From: Pseudomonas paracarnis
Lineage (GTDB): Bacteria; Pseudomonadota; Gammaproteobacteria; Pseudomonadales; Pseudomonadaceae
Direction of reading: 5' to 3'
NCBI RefSeq assembly: GCF_904063055.1
Contig: NZ_CAJFCN010000004.1
Location: 450,925 to 514,924, forward strand
DNA length: 64,000 bases
Part shown: positions 25,430 through 35,662 of the stretch, piece after piece
Numbering within the stretch: position 1 is the first letter of the stretch
Layout of the letters: each line of letters begins with the position of its first letter
The notes under the pieces: generated by a model
Database searches by the model: none
What the model saw: only the letters and a program-made list of their open reading frames with translations
Told to the model about the DNA's origin: nothing
Position numbers and translations under genes: made by a program

Positions 25430-26659
25430 ATGGATTTCGCCTATTCGCCCAAGGTTCAGGAACTGCGTGAACGCGTCACTGCGTTCATGGACGCTTATGT
25501 CTACCCAGCCGAACCGGTGTTCGAACGCCAAGTCAGCGAAGGTGATCGCTGGCAGCCCACGGCAATCATGGAAGAGCTCAAGGCCAAGGCGAAGGCCGAG
25601 GGCTTGTGGAACCTGTTCCTGCCGGAATCCGAACTGGGCGCCGGCCTGAGCAACCTGGAATACGCACCCTTGGCGGAAATCATGGGCCGCTCGTTGCTGG
25701 GCCCGGAGCCATTCAACTGCTCCGCTCCCGACACCGGCAATATGGAAGTGCTGGTGCGCTACGCCAACGAAGAACAGAAGCAGCGTTGGCTCGAACCCTT
25801 GCTGCGCGGCGAGATTCGCTCGGCTTTTGCCATGACCGAACCGGACGTGGCGTCCTCGGACGCCACCAACATGGCCGCCCGCGCCGAACGCCAGGGCGAC
25901 GAGTGGGTGATCAACGGCAAGAAGTGGTGGACCTCCGGCGCCTGCGACCCGCGCTGCAAGATCCTGATCTTCATGGGCCTGAGCAACCCCGATGCACCGC
26001 GTCACCAGCAGCACTCGATGATCCTGGTGCCGGTCGATACCCCAGGTGTGAAAATCCTGCGGCCGCTGCCGGTATTCGGTTACGACGATGCGCCCCACGG
26101 CCATGCCGAAGTGCTGTTCGACAATGTGCGCGTGCCTTATGAAAACGTGTTGCTGGGCGAAGGCCGTGGCTTCGAGATCGCCCAGGGCCGCCTTGGCCCT
26201 GGCCGTATCCACCACTGCATGCGTTCGGTCGGCATGGCCGAACGGGCATTGGAATTGATGTGCAAACGCTCGGTCAGCCGCACCGCATTCGGCAAGCCCT
26301 TGGCGCGATTGGGCGGCAATATCGACAAGATCGCCGACTCACGCATGGAAATTGACATGGCGCGCCTGTTGACCTTGAAAGCGGCGTACATGATGGACAC
26401 CGTGGGTAACAAAGTGGCGAAAAGCGAAATCGCCCAGATCAAGGTGGTGGCGCCGAATGTGGCCTTGAAGGTCATCGACCGCGCGATCCAGATGCACGGC
26501 GGCGCCGGGGTGTCCAATGATTTTCCGCTGGCCTATATGTACGCCATGCAACGCACCCTGCGCCTGGCCGACGGCCCGGACGAAGTGCACCGTGCGGCGA
26601 TTGGCAAGTTCGAGATTGGCAAATATGTGCCGCGGGAATTGATGCGCGGCGGGCAGTAA
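25430..26659 (+). CDS. Acyl-CoA dehydrogenase
   Basis: A 409-residue flavoprotein with the signatures [16 protein letters not shown] and [20 protein letters not shown]. It lies in the ACAD10/11-like class with the conserved [22 protein letters not shown] segment. It oxidises a fatty acyl-CoA, with chain length not deducible. AGGGAGCTGCTC precedes the ATG. Probably under the divergent LysR regulator. Confidence 0.92.
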   Translation: MDFAYSPKVQELRERVTAFMDAYVYPAEPVFERQVSEGDRWQPTAIMEELKAKAKAEGLWNLFLPESELGAGLSNLEYAPLAEIMGRSLLGPEPFNCSAPDTGNMEVLVRYANEEQKQRWLEPLLRGEIRSAFAMTEPDVASSDATNMAARAERQGDEWVINGKKWWTSGACDPRCKILIFMGLSNPDAPRHQQHSMILVPVDTPGVKILRPLPVFGYDDAPHGHAEVLFDNVRVPYENVLLGEGRGFEIAQGRLGPGRIHHCMRSVGMAERALELMCKRSVSRTAFGKPLARLGGNIDKIADSRMEIDMARLLTLKAAYMMDTVGNKVAKSEIAQIKVVAPNVALKVIDRAIQMHGGAGVSNDFPLAYMYAMQRTLRLADGPDEVHRAAIGKFEIGKYVPRELMRGGQ

Positions 26660-26677
26660 CACCGCGTCGCCGATGAG

Positions 26678-26784
26678 CGTTCCCACGCTCTGCGTGGGAA
26701 CGCCTCCCGTGACGCTCTGCGTCACCCTCTCAAGAGCGGACGCGGAGCGTCCAGAGCGGCATTCCCACGCGGAGCGTGGGAACG
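26678..26784. repeat. Cluster of four short palindromes
   Basis: Two outer palindromes (CGTTCCCACGC/GCGTGGGAACG at 26678-26702 and a near copy at 26761-26783) enclose two smaller ones, GTGACGCtctGCGTCAC and GGACGCggaGCGTCC. The whole block is roughly mirror-symmetric. It lies between converging genes and belongs to a repeat class different from the REP elements elsewhere in the window. Confidence 0.8.
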
Positions 26785-26788
26785 GTCC

Positions 26789-28120
26789 TCAGTACACCCA
26801 AACCTCCACTCGCCGATTCTTGATCCGGCCTTCATCCGCAGTATTGGCCGCCACCGGCATCTGCGCGCCAAACCCGCGAATATCCTTGAGCACCACGCCG
26901 CTCTTGACCAGCTCTCGGCGCACTGCCATCGCCCGCAACTTCGATAGCAGCGCCGCACGTTGCGGATCATTCTTGGTATCGCCAAACCCCACCAGCGTCA
27001 CCTGCTTATTCAGCTTGCCGTGGCTTCTGATATAGGCGACCACCCGCTGCACATCCTGGCGCGCCTTATTGTCGAGGCTGGCGCTGCCCTCGTCGAAGCG
27101 AAAATTCACCGTCAGGCGCTGAGCGTCTCGGGCGATGGCCTGGTAATCGTCGGGCATCGGCGGGCGCGGCGCGACACCGATCGCTTGCACCTGCTGGGCG
27201 ATGAAGCCATTGGCAGCCACAATCGCCTGGCCCTTGCTGCCTTGGGAAAACTCCACCAACGCCTTGGCCCATGGGTTGCGGGAAGAGGGCGGCAAGTAGA
27301 AGAACAGCCGACGTGACAGCGGGTAATCCTCGGTGGCGATCAGGCTGGTCAGCGGCAACATCGGTTGCGAGTCGCCGTCGACAATCGCCACCGCCTTGGC
27401 CTGGCGCACAGAGGGCAGGCCGATAAAACCGATGCCCTGGGGGTCCTGGCTCACCGCATCAGAAAGCTGTTCGCTGGATTCAAAGCGCTTGGCCGAGGGT
27501 GCAAGCGGTTGGCCGCGGCGGCTCAGCACCAGTTCGCGGAAGGTGTCGAAGGTGCCGGATTGATCATCCCGGGCATATAAATGAATGGGCCCGCCTGTAC
27601 CTCCCAGCGCCTCCCAGGTGCTGACCTCGCCGTTGAAGATTTGCGCCAGTTGCTCGGTGTTGAGGCTATTGAGCGGGTTGCGCGGGTTGACGATGATTGC
27701 CAGGCCATCAATGGCGATCACATGCTCGGCGCCTGGGCTTTTCAAGTCCCCCAGGGGATCGAGGTCCACCAGCTCGCTGTCTTTGATCGGGCGGGACGCT
27801 GCGGCGAGGTCGGCGCGGTTGTTTTTCAGCGCCGCAAAGCCGGTGCTGGAACCGTGGGCCGCGACCTCGATCGTGACCGTCTGGCCTTGGCGTGTCTTGC
27901 CGACCACGCGCTGCTCATTCACCCCGGCACCCGGTTCAGCACGCACATCCTGCAAGCCCTGATACTCCATCAAGCCTTTGACCAGCGCCGGGCCGAGTGC
28001 CGCGCCGATGGTGTTGGAGCCCTGGATGCGCAGGGCCGGGCCTTGGTCGGGAATGGACAGAGGGGCCGCCACGGCGGGGAGTGCGATTGCAAAACACAGG
28101 AACAGAACGCGCAGCATCAT
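26789..28120 (-). CDS. PstS-like binding protein fused to an OmpA domain
   Basis: A 443-residue exported protein. After an 18-residue signal peptide, residues about 27-310 form a phosphate-type periplasmic binding domain (RIQGSNTIGAALGPAL, then HGSSTGFAAL and YARDDQSGTFDTFREL). The C-terminal 110 residues form an OmpA peptidoglycan-binding domain (NFRFDEGSASL, then NRRVEVWVY). It would therefore be tethered to the cell wall. No transport genes are beside it, so it may sense or store rather than import an oxyanion. Such PstS-OmpA fusions occur in pseudomonads. Two ATGs open the gene and the first is used. Confidence 0.87.
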   Translation of the reverse strand: MMLRVLFLCFAIALPAVAAPLSIPDQGPALRIQGSNTIGAALGPALVKGLMEYQGLQDVRAEPGAGVNEQRVVGKTRQGQTVTIEVAAHGSSTGFAALKNNRADLAAASRPIKDSELVDLDPLGDLKSPGAEHVIAIDGLAIIVNPRNPLNSLNTEQLAQIFNGEVSTWEALGGTGGPIHLYARDDQSGTFDTFRELVLSRRGQPLAPSAKRFESSEQLSDAVSQDPQGIGFIGLPSVRQAKAVAIVDGDSQPMLPLTSLIATEDYPLSRRLFFYLPPSSRNPWAKALVEFSQGSKGQAIVAANGFIAQQVQAIGVAPRPPMPDDYQAIARDAQRLTVNFRFDEGSASLDNKARQDVQRVVAYIRSHGKLNKQVTLVGFGDTKNDPQRAALLSKLRAMAVRRELVKSGVVLKDIRGFGAQMPVAANTADEGRIKNRRVEVWVY

Positions 28121-28204
28121 GCCGGCACCTTCTCAAGCCAAGGGAGTGCCGGGAGATTAAGTCAGTTGGATTGCAGTCATATGACTGACACAACACAAAT
28201 CAAC

Positions 28205-28293
28205 TGTGGGAGCTGGCTTGCCTGCGAAAGCGTGAGTGCAGCAGCAGGTGCGGTGACTGACACACCGCCTTCGCGGGCAAGCCCGCTCCCACA
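28205..28293. repeat. Paired inverted REP element
   Basis: Arms starting TGTGGGAGCTGGCTTGCCTG and ending GCGGGCAAGCCCGCTCCCAC flank about 30 bases. It sits between the stop of xthA and the start of the PstS-OmpA gene. Confidence 0.9.
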
Positions 28294-28317
28294 TTCAGAT
28301 CTTCACCAAGCCAACTG

Positions 28318-29130
28318 TCAGCTCAGTTCCAACCAGATCGGCGCATGGTCCGACGGTTTCTCCAGCCCACGCAAATCATAATCCACCCCGGCGTCCTTGA
28401 CCCGTGGCACCAACCCGGTGGACGCCAAGATCACGTCGATGCGCAGCCCGCGCTTGGGCTCGTCCTCAAAGCCACGGCTGCGGTAATCGAACCAACTGAA
28501 ACGGTCGGTCACGTCCGGGTTGAGGTGGCGGAAGCTGTCGACCAGGCCCCAGTTCTTCAAGCGTGCCATCCACTCGCGTTCTTCCGGCAGGAAGCTGCAC
28601 TTGCCGGTTTTCAGCCAGCGCTTGGCGTTGTCGGCGCCAATGCCGATGTCGCAGTCCTCTGGGGAAATGTTCACGTCGCCCATCACCACCAGTGCCTGGT
28701 CATTGCTGAACTGGGTTTCCAGCAAGTGCTGCAAGTCTGCATAGAAGCGCTGTTTGGCCGGGAACTTGGTTGGGTGGTCGCGGCTTTCGCCCTGGGGGAA
28801 GTAGCCGTTCATGATGGTCACTGGGTGGCCGTTTTCGTCGGCGAAGGTGCCCCAGATAAACCGACGCTGGGCGTCTTCTTCATCGCTGGCAAAGCCTTTG
28901 TGCACGCTCAACGCTTCTTTGCGCGAGAGCAGGGCCACGCCGTAGTGGCCTTTCTGCCCGTGGTAGTACACGTGATAACCCAGGGCCTGCACTTCGGCCA
29001 ACGGGAACTGATCATCGTGGACCTTGGTTTCCTGCAAACCGATCACGTCCGGTTGATGCTTTTCAATCAGCGCCGCCAACTGATGAGGGCGAGCACGCAG
29101 CCCGTTGATATTGAAGGAGACGATTTTCAT
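28318..29130 (-). CDS. xthA: Exodeoxyribonuclease III
   Basis: A 270-residue AP endonuclease/3' exonuclease. It has the family start [14 protein letters not shown], the metal ligand in GLQETKVHD, the catalytic [13 protein letters not shown] and the final [12 protein letters not shown]. It repairs abasic sites and blocked 3' ends. ATG 29130 gives the exact family N-terminus. The longer frame upstream is antisense to the GNAT gene region. Full family length. Confidence 0.96.
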   Translation of the reverse strand: MKIVSFNINGLRARPHQLAALIEKHQPDVIGLQETKVHDDQFPLAEVQALGYHVYYHGQKGHYGVALLSRKEALSVHKGFASDEEDAQRRFIWGTFADENGHPVTIMNGYFPQGESRDHPTKFPAKQRFYADLQHLLETQFSNDQALVVMGDVNISPEDCDIGIGADNAKRWLKTGKCSFLPEEREWMARLKNWGLVDSFRHLNPDVTDRFSWFDYRSRGFEDEPKRGLRIDVILASTGLVPRVKDAGVDYDLRGLEKPSDHAPIWLELS

Positions 29131-29296
29131 GGTCGGCAGTCCAGTCTGGCAAAAGGGCGATGCTAGCCGACAAGTCGGACGGGGGCCAGCGTGGCGGTAG
29201 GGTGAATGCGCTGCTAAGGTGGGAACGACTGGAGCTGTGCAGGTTCGTACCCATAAGAACGCCATGTTTGAGTGGCGCCCAGGGAGATTGATTGTT

Positions 29297-29947
29297 ATGC
29301 CAGACACTTCGACGGCCACTGCCGAAATCCGCCTGCTCAATAGCGGCTACTCCCGTGAAGCGCGATCCCTGCTGTACCAGGCGTATCGCCATGAGCCGAC
29401 CTTCGCCTACATCTTCGAAGCCGAGCGGCCGGGCTATGAGCAGCGAGTACGTGCCACCGTGCGCGAACTGGTCAAGCAGCATTTCTTCCAGAAACTTCCG
29501 GCCATCGGCCTGTTCGTCAACGACCGGCTGATCGGCATCGCCCTGATTGCACCGCCGCAACGGCGCCTGGGCATCACCGAAAGCTGGGCCTGGCAAATCC
29601 GCATGTGGCTGAGCACGGGCGTGCGCGGTACGCGGCGTTACCTGGAATACCATCATGCCGTCATGGCGTGCCTGCCCAACGAGTCTGTGCATGTGCTGCC
29701 GTTGCTGGGCATTCACCCGCAGTTTCAGGGCAAGCACCATGGTGAGCAGTTGCTGGAAGCGGTACACAATTGGTGTGCCGACGACCCGCATTCATCCGGC
29801 GTGGTGCTCGACACCGGCAACTCCCGTTACCTGGATTTCTACAAGCGCCAGGGCTATGAGGAAATCGGCGAAGTCGCCGTAGGGCCGGTGCGCGAGCATG
29901 TGTTTTACCATCCCAATCCCCAGGCGTTACATCCTGCAACGGCTTAG
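29297..29947 (+). CDS. GNAT-family N-acetyltransferase
   Basis: A 216-residue protein with the GNAT fold. The acetyl-CoA motif is [20 protein letters not shown] (the Q/RxxGxG/A loop reads QGKHHG) and a C-terminal strand reads [19 protein letters not shown]. The substrate cannot be told. ATG 29297 has GGGAG upstream. An earlier in-frame start overlaps the intergenic region. It reads toward tamA and may share a transcript with it. Confidence 0.85.
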   Translation: MPDTSTATAEIRLLNSGYSREARSLLYQAYRHEPTFAYIFEAERPGYEQRVRATVRELVKQHFFQKLPAIGLFVNDRLIGIALIAPPQRRLGITESWAWQIRMWLSTGVRGTRRYLEYHHAVMACLPNESVHVLPLLGIHPQFQGKHHGEQLLEAVHNWCADDPHSSGVVLDTGNSRYLDFYKRQGYEEIGEVAVGPVREHVFYHPNPQALHPATA

Positions 29948-30011
29948 AACAGAATTATTCAGACTAATCCTGGTTCAAAGTTCCTCCCTCGCTCGTGTAG
30001 CATCCGCGCCT

Positions 30012-31739
30012 ATGAAGTTTCCAGGAAGATTTACCAGCGGCTTGATTCTGCTGTTCACAAGCTGCGGCGCATTGGCGCAAAGCGAACTGGACGTGCGGAT
30101 CAAACCCTCAAACGACGCGCTGAAAGCCAACATCGAAGGCTATATCGGCGGTGTGGGCGATCGTGATGAAGAAGCCTTGCTGCGGTTCAGCCGTGGCGCC
30201 GAGGAGCAGGCGCGCAAAGCCGCGCAGGCCTTGGGCTACTATCAGCCACAGATTGCCAGCGAGGTGAAGGGCGGCAAGAACCCGCGCCTGACCCTCACCA
30301 TCGACCCAGGCGAACCGGTGCATTTGCGCAACGTGACTCTGCGGGTCGATGGCCCGGCTGCGAGCCTCAAGGCCTTTCGCGTGCCCGCCAGCGACGACCT
30401 CAAATCCGGCGCCGTGCTCAACCACGGCCATTACGAAGACGCCAAGCGCCTGATCCAGAACCAGGCCTCGCGCTACGGTTTTTTCAGCGGGCGCTTCACC
30501 AGCCAGAAACTTGCCGTAGACCCTCAAGCGGGCGTGGCCGACATCGAACTCATTTACGACAGCGGCCCGCGCTACAGCATGGGCAAGGTCAGCTTTACGG
30601 GCGACACGCCCTTTGATGAAGAGCTGTTGCAGCGCATGGTGCCGTTCAAACCCGGCACGCCCTATGACTCCGAACTGGTCGCCGAACTCAATCAGAACCT
30701 GCAAGCCAGCGGCTTCTTTGAAGGCGTGCGCGTCGACGCCAGCCCCACCGCCGCCACCGATGACGTTATCCCGGTGGCGGTGCAACTGGACACCCGCAAG
30801 CCGCGCACCATGGGCCTGGGCCTGGGTTACTCCACCGACGTCGGCCCACGGGGCAAAGCCAACTGGACGCGCCATTGGGTCAACCCCCAGGGCCACAGTT
30901 ATGGCTGGGAAGCCGAACTGTCGGCGCCGCGGCAGAACGTCGGGCTGTGGTACGACATCCCGCTCGACCCGCCGCTCACCGACAAACTGCGCTTTGCCGG
31001 CGGCTATCAGAACGAAGAGATCGCCAACACCGACACCTTGAGCAAGCTGCTCACCATCGGCCCCGAATGGCACAGCAAGTTGCCCAGTGGCTGGACGCGT
31101 GTGATCTCCCTCAAGTACCAACGCGAGGAATACCGCCTGGGCAATGACTCGGGCCTGAGTAACCTGCTGATGCCCGGCGTGAGTTATTCCTACCTGCGCA
31201 GTGACAACCGCATCGACCCGCACCATGGTTACCGCCTGATGTTCGACACCAAGGTCGCCAAAGAGGGCCTGGGGTCCGACACCAACCTGCTTTACGGTAC
31301 GGCCACCGTCAAAGGCCTGACCACCTTGTGGGACAACCACCGCTTCCTGGGCCGTGCGCAATTTGGCGGCAGTGCCACCAATGGCTACAAATCCGTGCCG
31401 CCGTCGCTGCGCTTCTTCGCCGGTGGTGACCAGAGCGTGCGCGGTTACGAGTACCAGACGCTGTCGCCCGAGAACGATAGGGGCGACCGCATCGGTGGCC
31501 GCTACATGGTGGCCTTGAGCGCCGAGTATCAATATTCCATCACCGACAAATGGCGTATCGCGACTTTTATCGACCAGGGCAACTCGTTTAACAACCTCGA
31601 CCTGCCGAGCCTGAAAACCGGCGTGGGCGTCGGCGTGCGCTGGGTCTCCCCGGTGGGGCCGATTCGCCTCGACCTGGCCCATGCCCTCGAAGATCCGGGC
31701 GGCGTTCGCTTGCACTTTTCCATGGGGCCTGAGCTGTGA
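30012..31739 (+). CDS. tamA: Autotransporter assembly factor TamA
   Basis: A 575-residue Omp85/BamA-family protein. After the signal peptide (cleavage near ALAQ), three POTRA domains occupy residues about 25-265 and a 16-strand barrel follows, with the conserved FFAGGDQSVRGYEYQTL segment. It ends VRLHFSMGPEL, the usual C-terminal barrel strand. With TamB it moves lipids or outer-membrane proteins between the membranes. Its stop shares a base with the tamB ATG. Confidence 0.95.
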   Translation: MKFPGRFTSGLILLFTSCGALAQSELDVRIKPSNDALKANIEGYIGGVGDRDEEALLRFSRGAEEQARKAAQALGYYQPQIASEVKGGKNPRLTLTIDPGEPVHLRNVTLRVDGPAASLKAFRVPASDDLKSGAVLNHGHYEDAKRLIQNQASRYGFFSGRFTSQKLAVDPQAGVADIELIYDSGPRYSMGKVSFTGDTPFDEELLQRMVPFKPGTPYDSELVAELNQNLQASGFFEGVRVDASPTAATDDVIPVAVQLDTRKPRTMGLGLGYSTDVGPRGKANWTRHWVNPQGHSYGWEAELSAPRQNVGLWYDIPLDPPLTDKLRFAGGYQNEEIANTDTLSKLLTIGPEWHSKLPSGWTRVISLKYQREEYRLGNDSGLSNLLMPGVSYSYLRSDNRIDPHHGYRLMFDTKVAKEGLGSDTNLLYGTATVKGLTTLWDNHRFLGRAQFGGSATNGYKSVPPSLRFFAGGDQSVRGYEYQTLSPENDRGDRIGGRYMVALSAEYQYSITDKWRIATFIDQGNSFNNLDLPSLKTGVGVGVRWVSPVGPIRLDLAHALEDPGGVRLHFSMGPEL

Positions 31740-34700
31740 TGCGTGGTTTGAAAATAGCGGGGCTGGCGTTGGTTGCCATCCTCGTCTTGCTGTTGTTGGC
31801 GCTGTGGTCAGTGCTTGGCACCCAGGCGGGCAGCCGCTGGGTGCTGGGCCAGGTGCCGGGCTTGAGCGTGGAGAATTTTCATGGCCGCCTGGGCGGGCAG
31901 TGGAGCGCCGACCATCTGCTGTGGCAGCAGGATGGCAGCCGCGTCGAGTTGAATGCGCCAAAGTTTGACTGGTCGCCCGGCTGCCTGCTTCGCATGACCC
32001 TTTGCATCGACCAATTGGATGTGGAACAGGTCAGCCTGGAATTTGCGCCCAGTACCGACGAAAGCAGCAGCGGGCCGATCCAGTTGCCTGAGCTCAAGCT
32101 GCCGGTTGCAATCCAGTTGGGCGATGTGCGCATCGGTCGCCTGCTGTTCAACGGCAGCGAAGAACTCAAGGGCCTGCAACTGGCGGCGCATTGGACTGGC
32201 GCCGGTATGCAGATCGACTCGGTACATTTACAACGCGACGACCTGGTGCTGGACCTCGCCGGCATGCTGCAACCCACCGGCGACTGGCCGCTGAACGCCA
32301 CCGGCAACCTCAGCCTGCCCTACGCCCCAGGCGGTGTTCCCTGGAGCGTTGCGCTCAAGATCGATGGCGACCTGCTCAAGACCCTCAAGCTCGACGCCGA
32401 CAGCAGCGGCTACCTGCCCGCCAAGCTCACTGGCGAGCTGCAACCCCTGGTGGAAAACCTGCCAGCGCAGGTGCACATCACCTCCGAATCGTTCAAACCC
32501 AGCGCAGACCTGCCCGATACCCTGCAACTCAACCAACTGGACCTGAGCGCCAAAGGTGACCTGAGCAATGGTTACCAATTGCTGGGTAAAGCCGTGCTAC
32601 CGGCCGAAAAAGGCCCGGTGGATTTACTGCTCAAGGGCAAGGTTGACGCCAAGGGCGCGCAGATCGCCGGTCTGGACCTGACGGCCGGCGACAAGCAAAG
32701 CCTCAAGCTCAGTGCCAACCTGGACTGGCAGCAAGGCTTCAGCGCGGACGCCAAGATCGACTGGCTGGATTTTCCCTGGCACCGCCTCTATCCGCTCATC
32801 GACGAACCGCAAGTGGCCTTGCGCACCTTCAACGGTGAAATCTCCTATAAAGACGGCAACTACCTGGGCAATCTCAAGGCTGACCTCGACGGCCCGGCGG
32901 GCAAGTTCAATGTGGTCACGCCCTTCAGTGGCGACCTCAAGCAGGTCTTCCTGCCTGAGCTGAAACTGAGTGCCGGCCAAGGCAAGGCCGAAGGCCACCT
33001 GAACCTGCAATTTGCCGACGGCATTGCCTGGGACACCGCCTTGGATCTGTCGGCGCTGAACCCCGCCTACTGGGTCGCAGAGCTGCCCGGCACCCTGGCC
33101 GGACCGCTGCGCAGCAAAGGCGAGTTCAAGAACGAACAGCTCAAGCTCAACGCAGACCTGGACCTCAAGGGGCGCCTGCGCGGGCAAACCGCTGTGTTGG
33201 CGGCCAAGGCCGAAGGTGCAGGCGAACAATGGACCCTCGCCAACCTGGACATCCGCCTGGGCGACAACCGCATCAACGGCAGCGGCAGCCTGCAACAGCG
33301 TCTGGCCGGGCAGATCGACATCAAGCTGGCGCGCCTGGCCCAGCTGTGGCCGCAACTGCGCGGGCAAGTCAACGGGCGTGTCGAGGTGGCCGGCACCTTG
33401 AAAGCCCCTCAAGGCAAGCTCGACCTCAAGGGCCAGCAACTGGCCTTTGCCGACAACCGCCTGCAAAGCCTCAACCTGGACGCCAACCTCGATAGCGCCC
33501 AACGCGCCAAGCTCGACCTCAAGGCCAGCGGCATTCAAAGCGGCGAGACGCAAGTTGGCAACCTCACCGCCAGCGCCCAGGCCGATATCAAGAACCAGAA
33601 GGTCCAACTGGCCCTGACCGGCCCGCTGGTCAAACTGGCCCTGGCCCTGGACGGCAACCTCGACAAAGACAACTGGCGCGGGCGCCTGGCCAGTGGCGAC
33701 GTGCAAGCCGGTGGCCAGGACTGGCGGCTGCAAGCCCCGGCGAAGATCGAACGCCTGGCCGATGGCAAGCTGACCTTTGGCGCGCACTGCTGGGTCTCCG
33801 GCGGCGCCAGCCTGTGTGGCGAAGACCAGCGCCTGATGCCCGAGCCGAAGTTGCGTTACCACCTCAAGCAATTCCCCCTCGACAGCCTCGCGGGGTTCTT
33901 GCCCAAAGACTTCGCCTGGCAGGGCAGGCTCAACGCCGATGTGCAACTGGACCTGCCCCAGAGCGGCCCAAAAGGTGTGGTCGCGGTGGACGCCAGTGGC
34001 GGCACCCTGCGCGTGCGCGACAAGGGCCAGTGGCTGGATTTCCCCTACGACACCCTGAAACTGGAAACCACTCTCAACCCCAAGCGCATCGACACCCAGC
34101 TGAATTTCCGTGGCGGCAAGCTCGGCGAGCTGTTGTTGCAGGCGCAGATCAACCCGTTGCCGAACAACAAGCCGATCACTGGCACGTTCAGCCTCACCGG
34201 CCTGGACCTCGCCGTCGCGCGGCCCTTTGTGCCGATGGTGGAAACGCTCAACGGCAAACTCAACGGCAATGGCCGTATCTCCGGCGGCTTGCTCGCGCCC
34301 CTGGTCAACGGCAACCTGAACCTGGTGGGCGGCGAAGTCTCCGGGCCGGAACTGCCCATCAGCCTCGAGGGCCTGAACCTGCAGGCGCAAATCGCCGGCG
34401 AAAGCGTGCAGCTCAACGGCGGCTGGCGCAGCGGCAAGGCCGGGCAGGGCAGCCTCACGGGGCAGATCGACTGGGGCCGTGCCCTGGTGGTTGACCTCAG
34501 CCTCAAAGGCTCGCAACTGCCGGTCGCCGTGGAGCCCTACGCCAAGCTGGAAGTGGCCCCCGACCTGAAGATCAGCCTCAAGGACGACAAGCTGGCGATT
34601 GCCGGTAAAGTCCACATCCCCCGTGGCGACATCACCGTACGCGAACTGCCGCCTTCGACGGTCAAGGTGTCCGACGACACCGTGATCATCGGCAGCCAGA

Positions 34701-35425
34701 CCGAAGAGGGCAAAGCGCCGATGGCCATGGCCATGGATATCGACGTGGAGGTAGGCGAAGACCAGCTCAACTTCGCCGGCTTCGGCCTCACCGCCAAGGT
34801 CCAGGGCCATGTGCATATCGGCGACAACATGGACACCCGCGGCGAGCTGTGGCTCAACGACGGCCGCTACCGCGCCTACGGCCAACGCCTCAACGTGCGC
34901 CGTGCACGGCTGTTGTTTGCCGGGCCGCTGGACCAACCGTTCCTGGATATCGAAGCTGTGCGCGTGGTGGTCGAATCGTCGCGCACCGTGACCGCTGGGA
35001 TTCGCCTGAGCGGCAGCGCCGAACAACCCACCACGCAGATCTTTTCCGAGCCGGCCATGGCCCAAGAAGATGCGTTGTCATACCTGGTGCTGGGCCGTTC
35101 GCGAACCAACACCGGCGAAGACAACAACATGCTCGCCGAAGCCGCCTTGGGCCTGGGCTTGATGGGCAGCGCGGGGGTGACCTCGGACATTGCCAACAAG
35201 CTGGGGATTCAGGACTTTGATCTGGACACCCAAGGCACTGGCAACAGTACGGCGGTGGTGGCCAGCGGCAAGATCAACGAGAAGCTCAGCCTGCGTTATG
35301 GGGTAGGGGTGTTCGAGCCGGCCAATACCATTGCCTTGCGCTATTTGCTGAGCAAGAAGGTGTACCTGGAAGTGGCGACGGGTGTCGCCAGCTCTCTGGA
35401 TATCTTCTACAAGCGCGATTTCTGA
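31739..35425 (+). CDS. tamB: Translocation and assembly module TamB
   Basis: A 1228-residue AsmA-like bridge protein. An N-terminal membrane helix (LKIAGLALVAILVLLLLALW) anchors it in the inner membrane. A very long beta-rich body follows, and the C-terminal DUF490/TamB domain ends with YKRDF. It spans the periplasm as a hydrophobic groove and pairs with TamA. The ATG overlaps the tamA stop (TGATG). A GTG one codon earlier is possible. Confidence 0.95.
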   Translation: MRGLKIAGLALVAILVLLLLALWSVLGTQAGSRWVLGQVPGLSVENFHGRLGGQWSADHLLWQQDGSRVELNAPKFDWSPGCLLRMTLCIDQLDVEQVSLEFAPSTDESSSGPIQLPELKLPVAIQLGDVRIGRLLFNGSEELKGLQLAAHWTGAGMQIDSVHLQRDDLVLDLAGMLQPTGDWPLNATGNLSLPYAPGGVPWSVALKIDGDLLKTLKLDADSSGYLPAKLTGELQPLVENLPAQVHITSESFKPSADLPDTLQLNQLDLSAKGDLSNGYQLLGKAVLPAEKGPVDLLLKGKVDAKGAQIAGLDLTAGDKQSLKLSANLDWQQGFSADAKIDWLDFPWHRLYPLIDEPQVALRTFNGEISYKDGNYLGNLKADLDGPAGKFNVVTPFSGDLKQVFLPELKLSAGQGKAEGHLNLQFADGIAWDTALDLSALNPAYWVAELPGTLAGPLRSKGEFKNEQLKLNADLDLKGRLRGQTAVLAAKAEGAGEQWTLANLDIRLGDNRINGSGSLQQRLAGQIDIKLARLAQLWPQLRGQVNGRVEVAGTLKAPQGKLDLKGQQLAFADNRLQSLNLDANLDSAQRAKLDLKASGIQSGETQVGNLTASAQADIKNQKVQLALTGPLVKLALALDGNLDKDNWRGRLASGDVQAGGQDWRLQAPAKIERLADGKLTFGAHCWVSGGASLCGEDQRLMPEPKLRYHLKQFPLDSLAGFLPKDFAWQGRLNADVQLDLPQSGPKGVVAVDASGGTLRVRDKGQWLDFPYDTLKLETTLNPKRIDTQLNFRGGKLGELLLQAQINPLPNNKPITGTFSLTGLDLAVARPFVPMVETLNGKLNGNGRISGGLLAPLVNGNLNLVGGEVSGPELPISLEGLNLQAQIAGESVQLNGGWRSGKAGQGSLTGQIDWGRALVVDLSLKGSQLPVAVEPYAKLEVAPDLKISLKDDKLAIAGKVHIPRGDITVRELPPSTVKVSDDTVIIGSQTEEGKAPMAMAMDIDVEVGEDQLNFAGFGLTAKVQGHVHIGDNMDTRGELWLNDGRYRAYGQRLNVRRARLLFAGPLDQPFLDIEAVRVVVESSRTVTAGIRLSGSAEQPTTQIFSEPAMAQEDALSYLVLGRSRTNTGEDNNMLAEAALGLGLMGSAGVTSDIANKLGIQDFDLDTQGTGNSTAVVASGKINEKLSLRYGVGVFEPANTIALRYLLSKKVYLEVATGVASSLDIFYKRDF

Positions 35426-35437
35426 CCGGTATCCGGT

Positions 35438-35535
35438 AAAAATGTGGGCGGGGGCTTGCCCCCGATAGCGGTGGGTCAGCTACAAACAAGTTGACTGACA
35501 TACTGTTATCGGGGGCAAGCACCCTCCCACATTTT
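35438..35535. repeat. Paired inverted REP element
   Basis: Arms AAAATGTGGGCGGGGGCTTG and its near inverse, ending GCAAGCACCCTCCCACATTT, lie just after tamB. This variant has the GGGGGCTTGCCCCC core. Confidence 0.85.
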
Positions 35536-35590
35536 GGTTTTCATTTCACTCCAGCTTTCGACCAACTACCAAGCAACCTAATTATTCCAT

Positions 35591-35646
35591 TTGACATTCG
35601 CTGCCTAAGCAGTAACATCTCGTCACACATTCACTGCCTAGGCAGT
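35591..35646 (+). promoter_or_regulatory. MarR-regulated promoter with two operators
   Basis: TTGACA (35591-35596) and TAACAT (35613-35618) form a promoter with a 16-base spacer. The spacer holds the palindrome CTGCCTAAGCAG. A second copy, ACTGCCTAGGCAGT, is at 35633-35646. Their centres are 33 bases apart, about three helical turns, and the MarR gene starts 17 bases downstream. This is the layout of self-repression. Confidence 0.75.
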
Positions 35647-35662
35647 AATAAGGTGACTTTCG

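Noticed and set aside
32624..35065. An 813-codon open frame antisense to tamB
   Set aside because: It is a shadow of the high-GC third-position bias in tamB. The composition is Gly/Ala/Gln/His/Val with no domain. The same holds for long antisense frames at 30108-31961, 35755-37392, 37450-38793, 41923-43374, 43687-45000 and 52578-54275.
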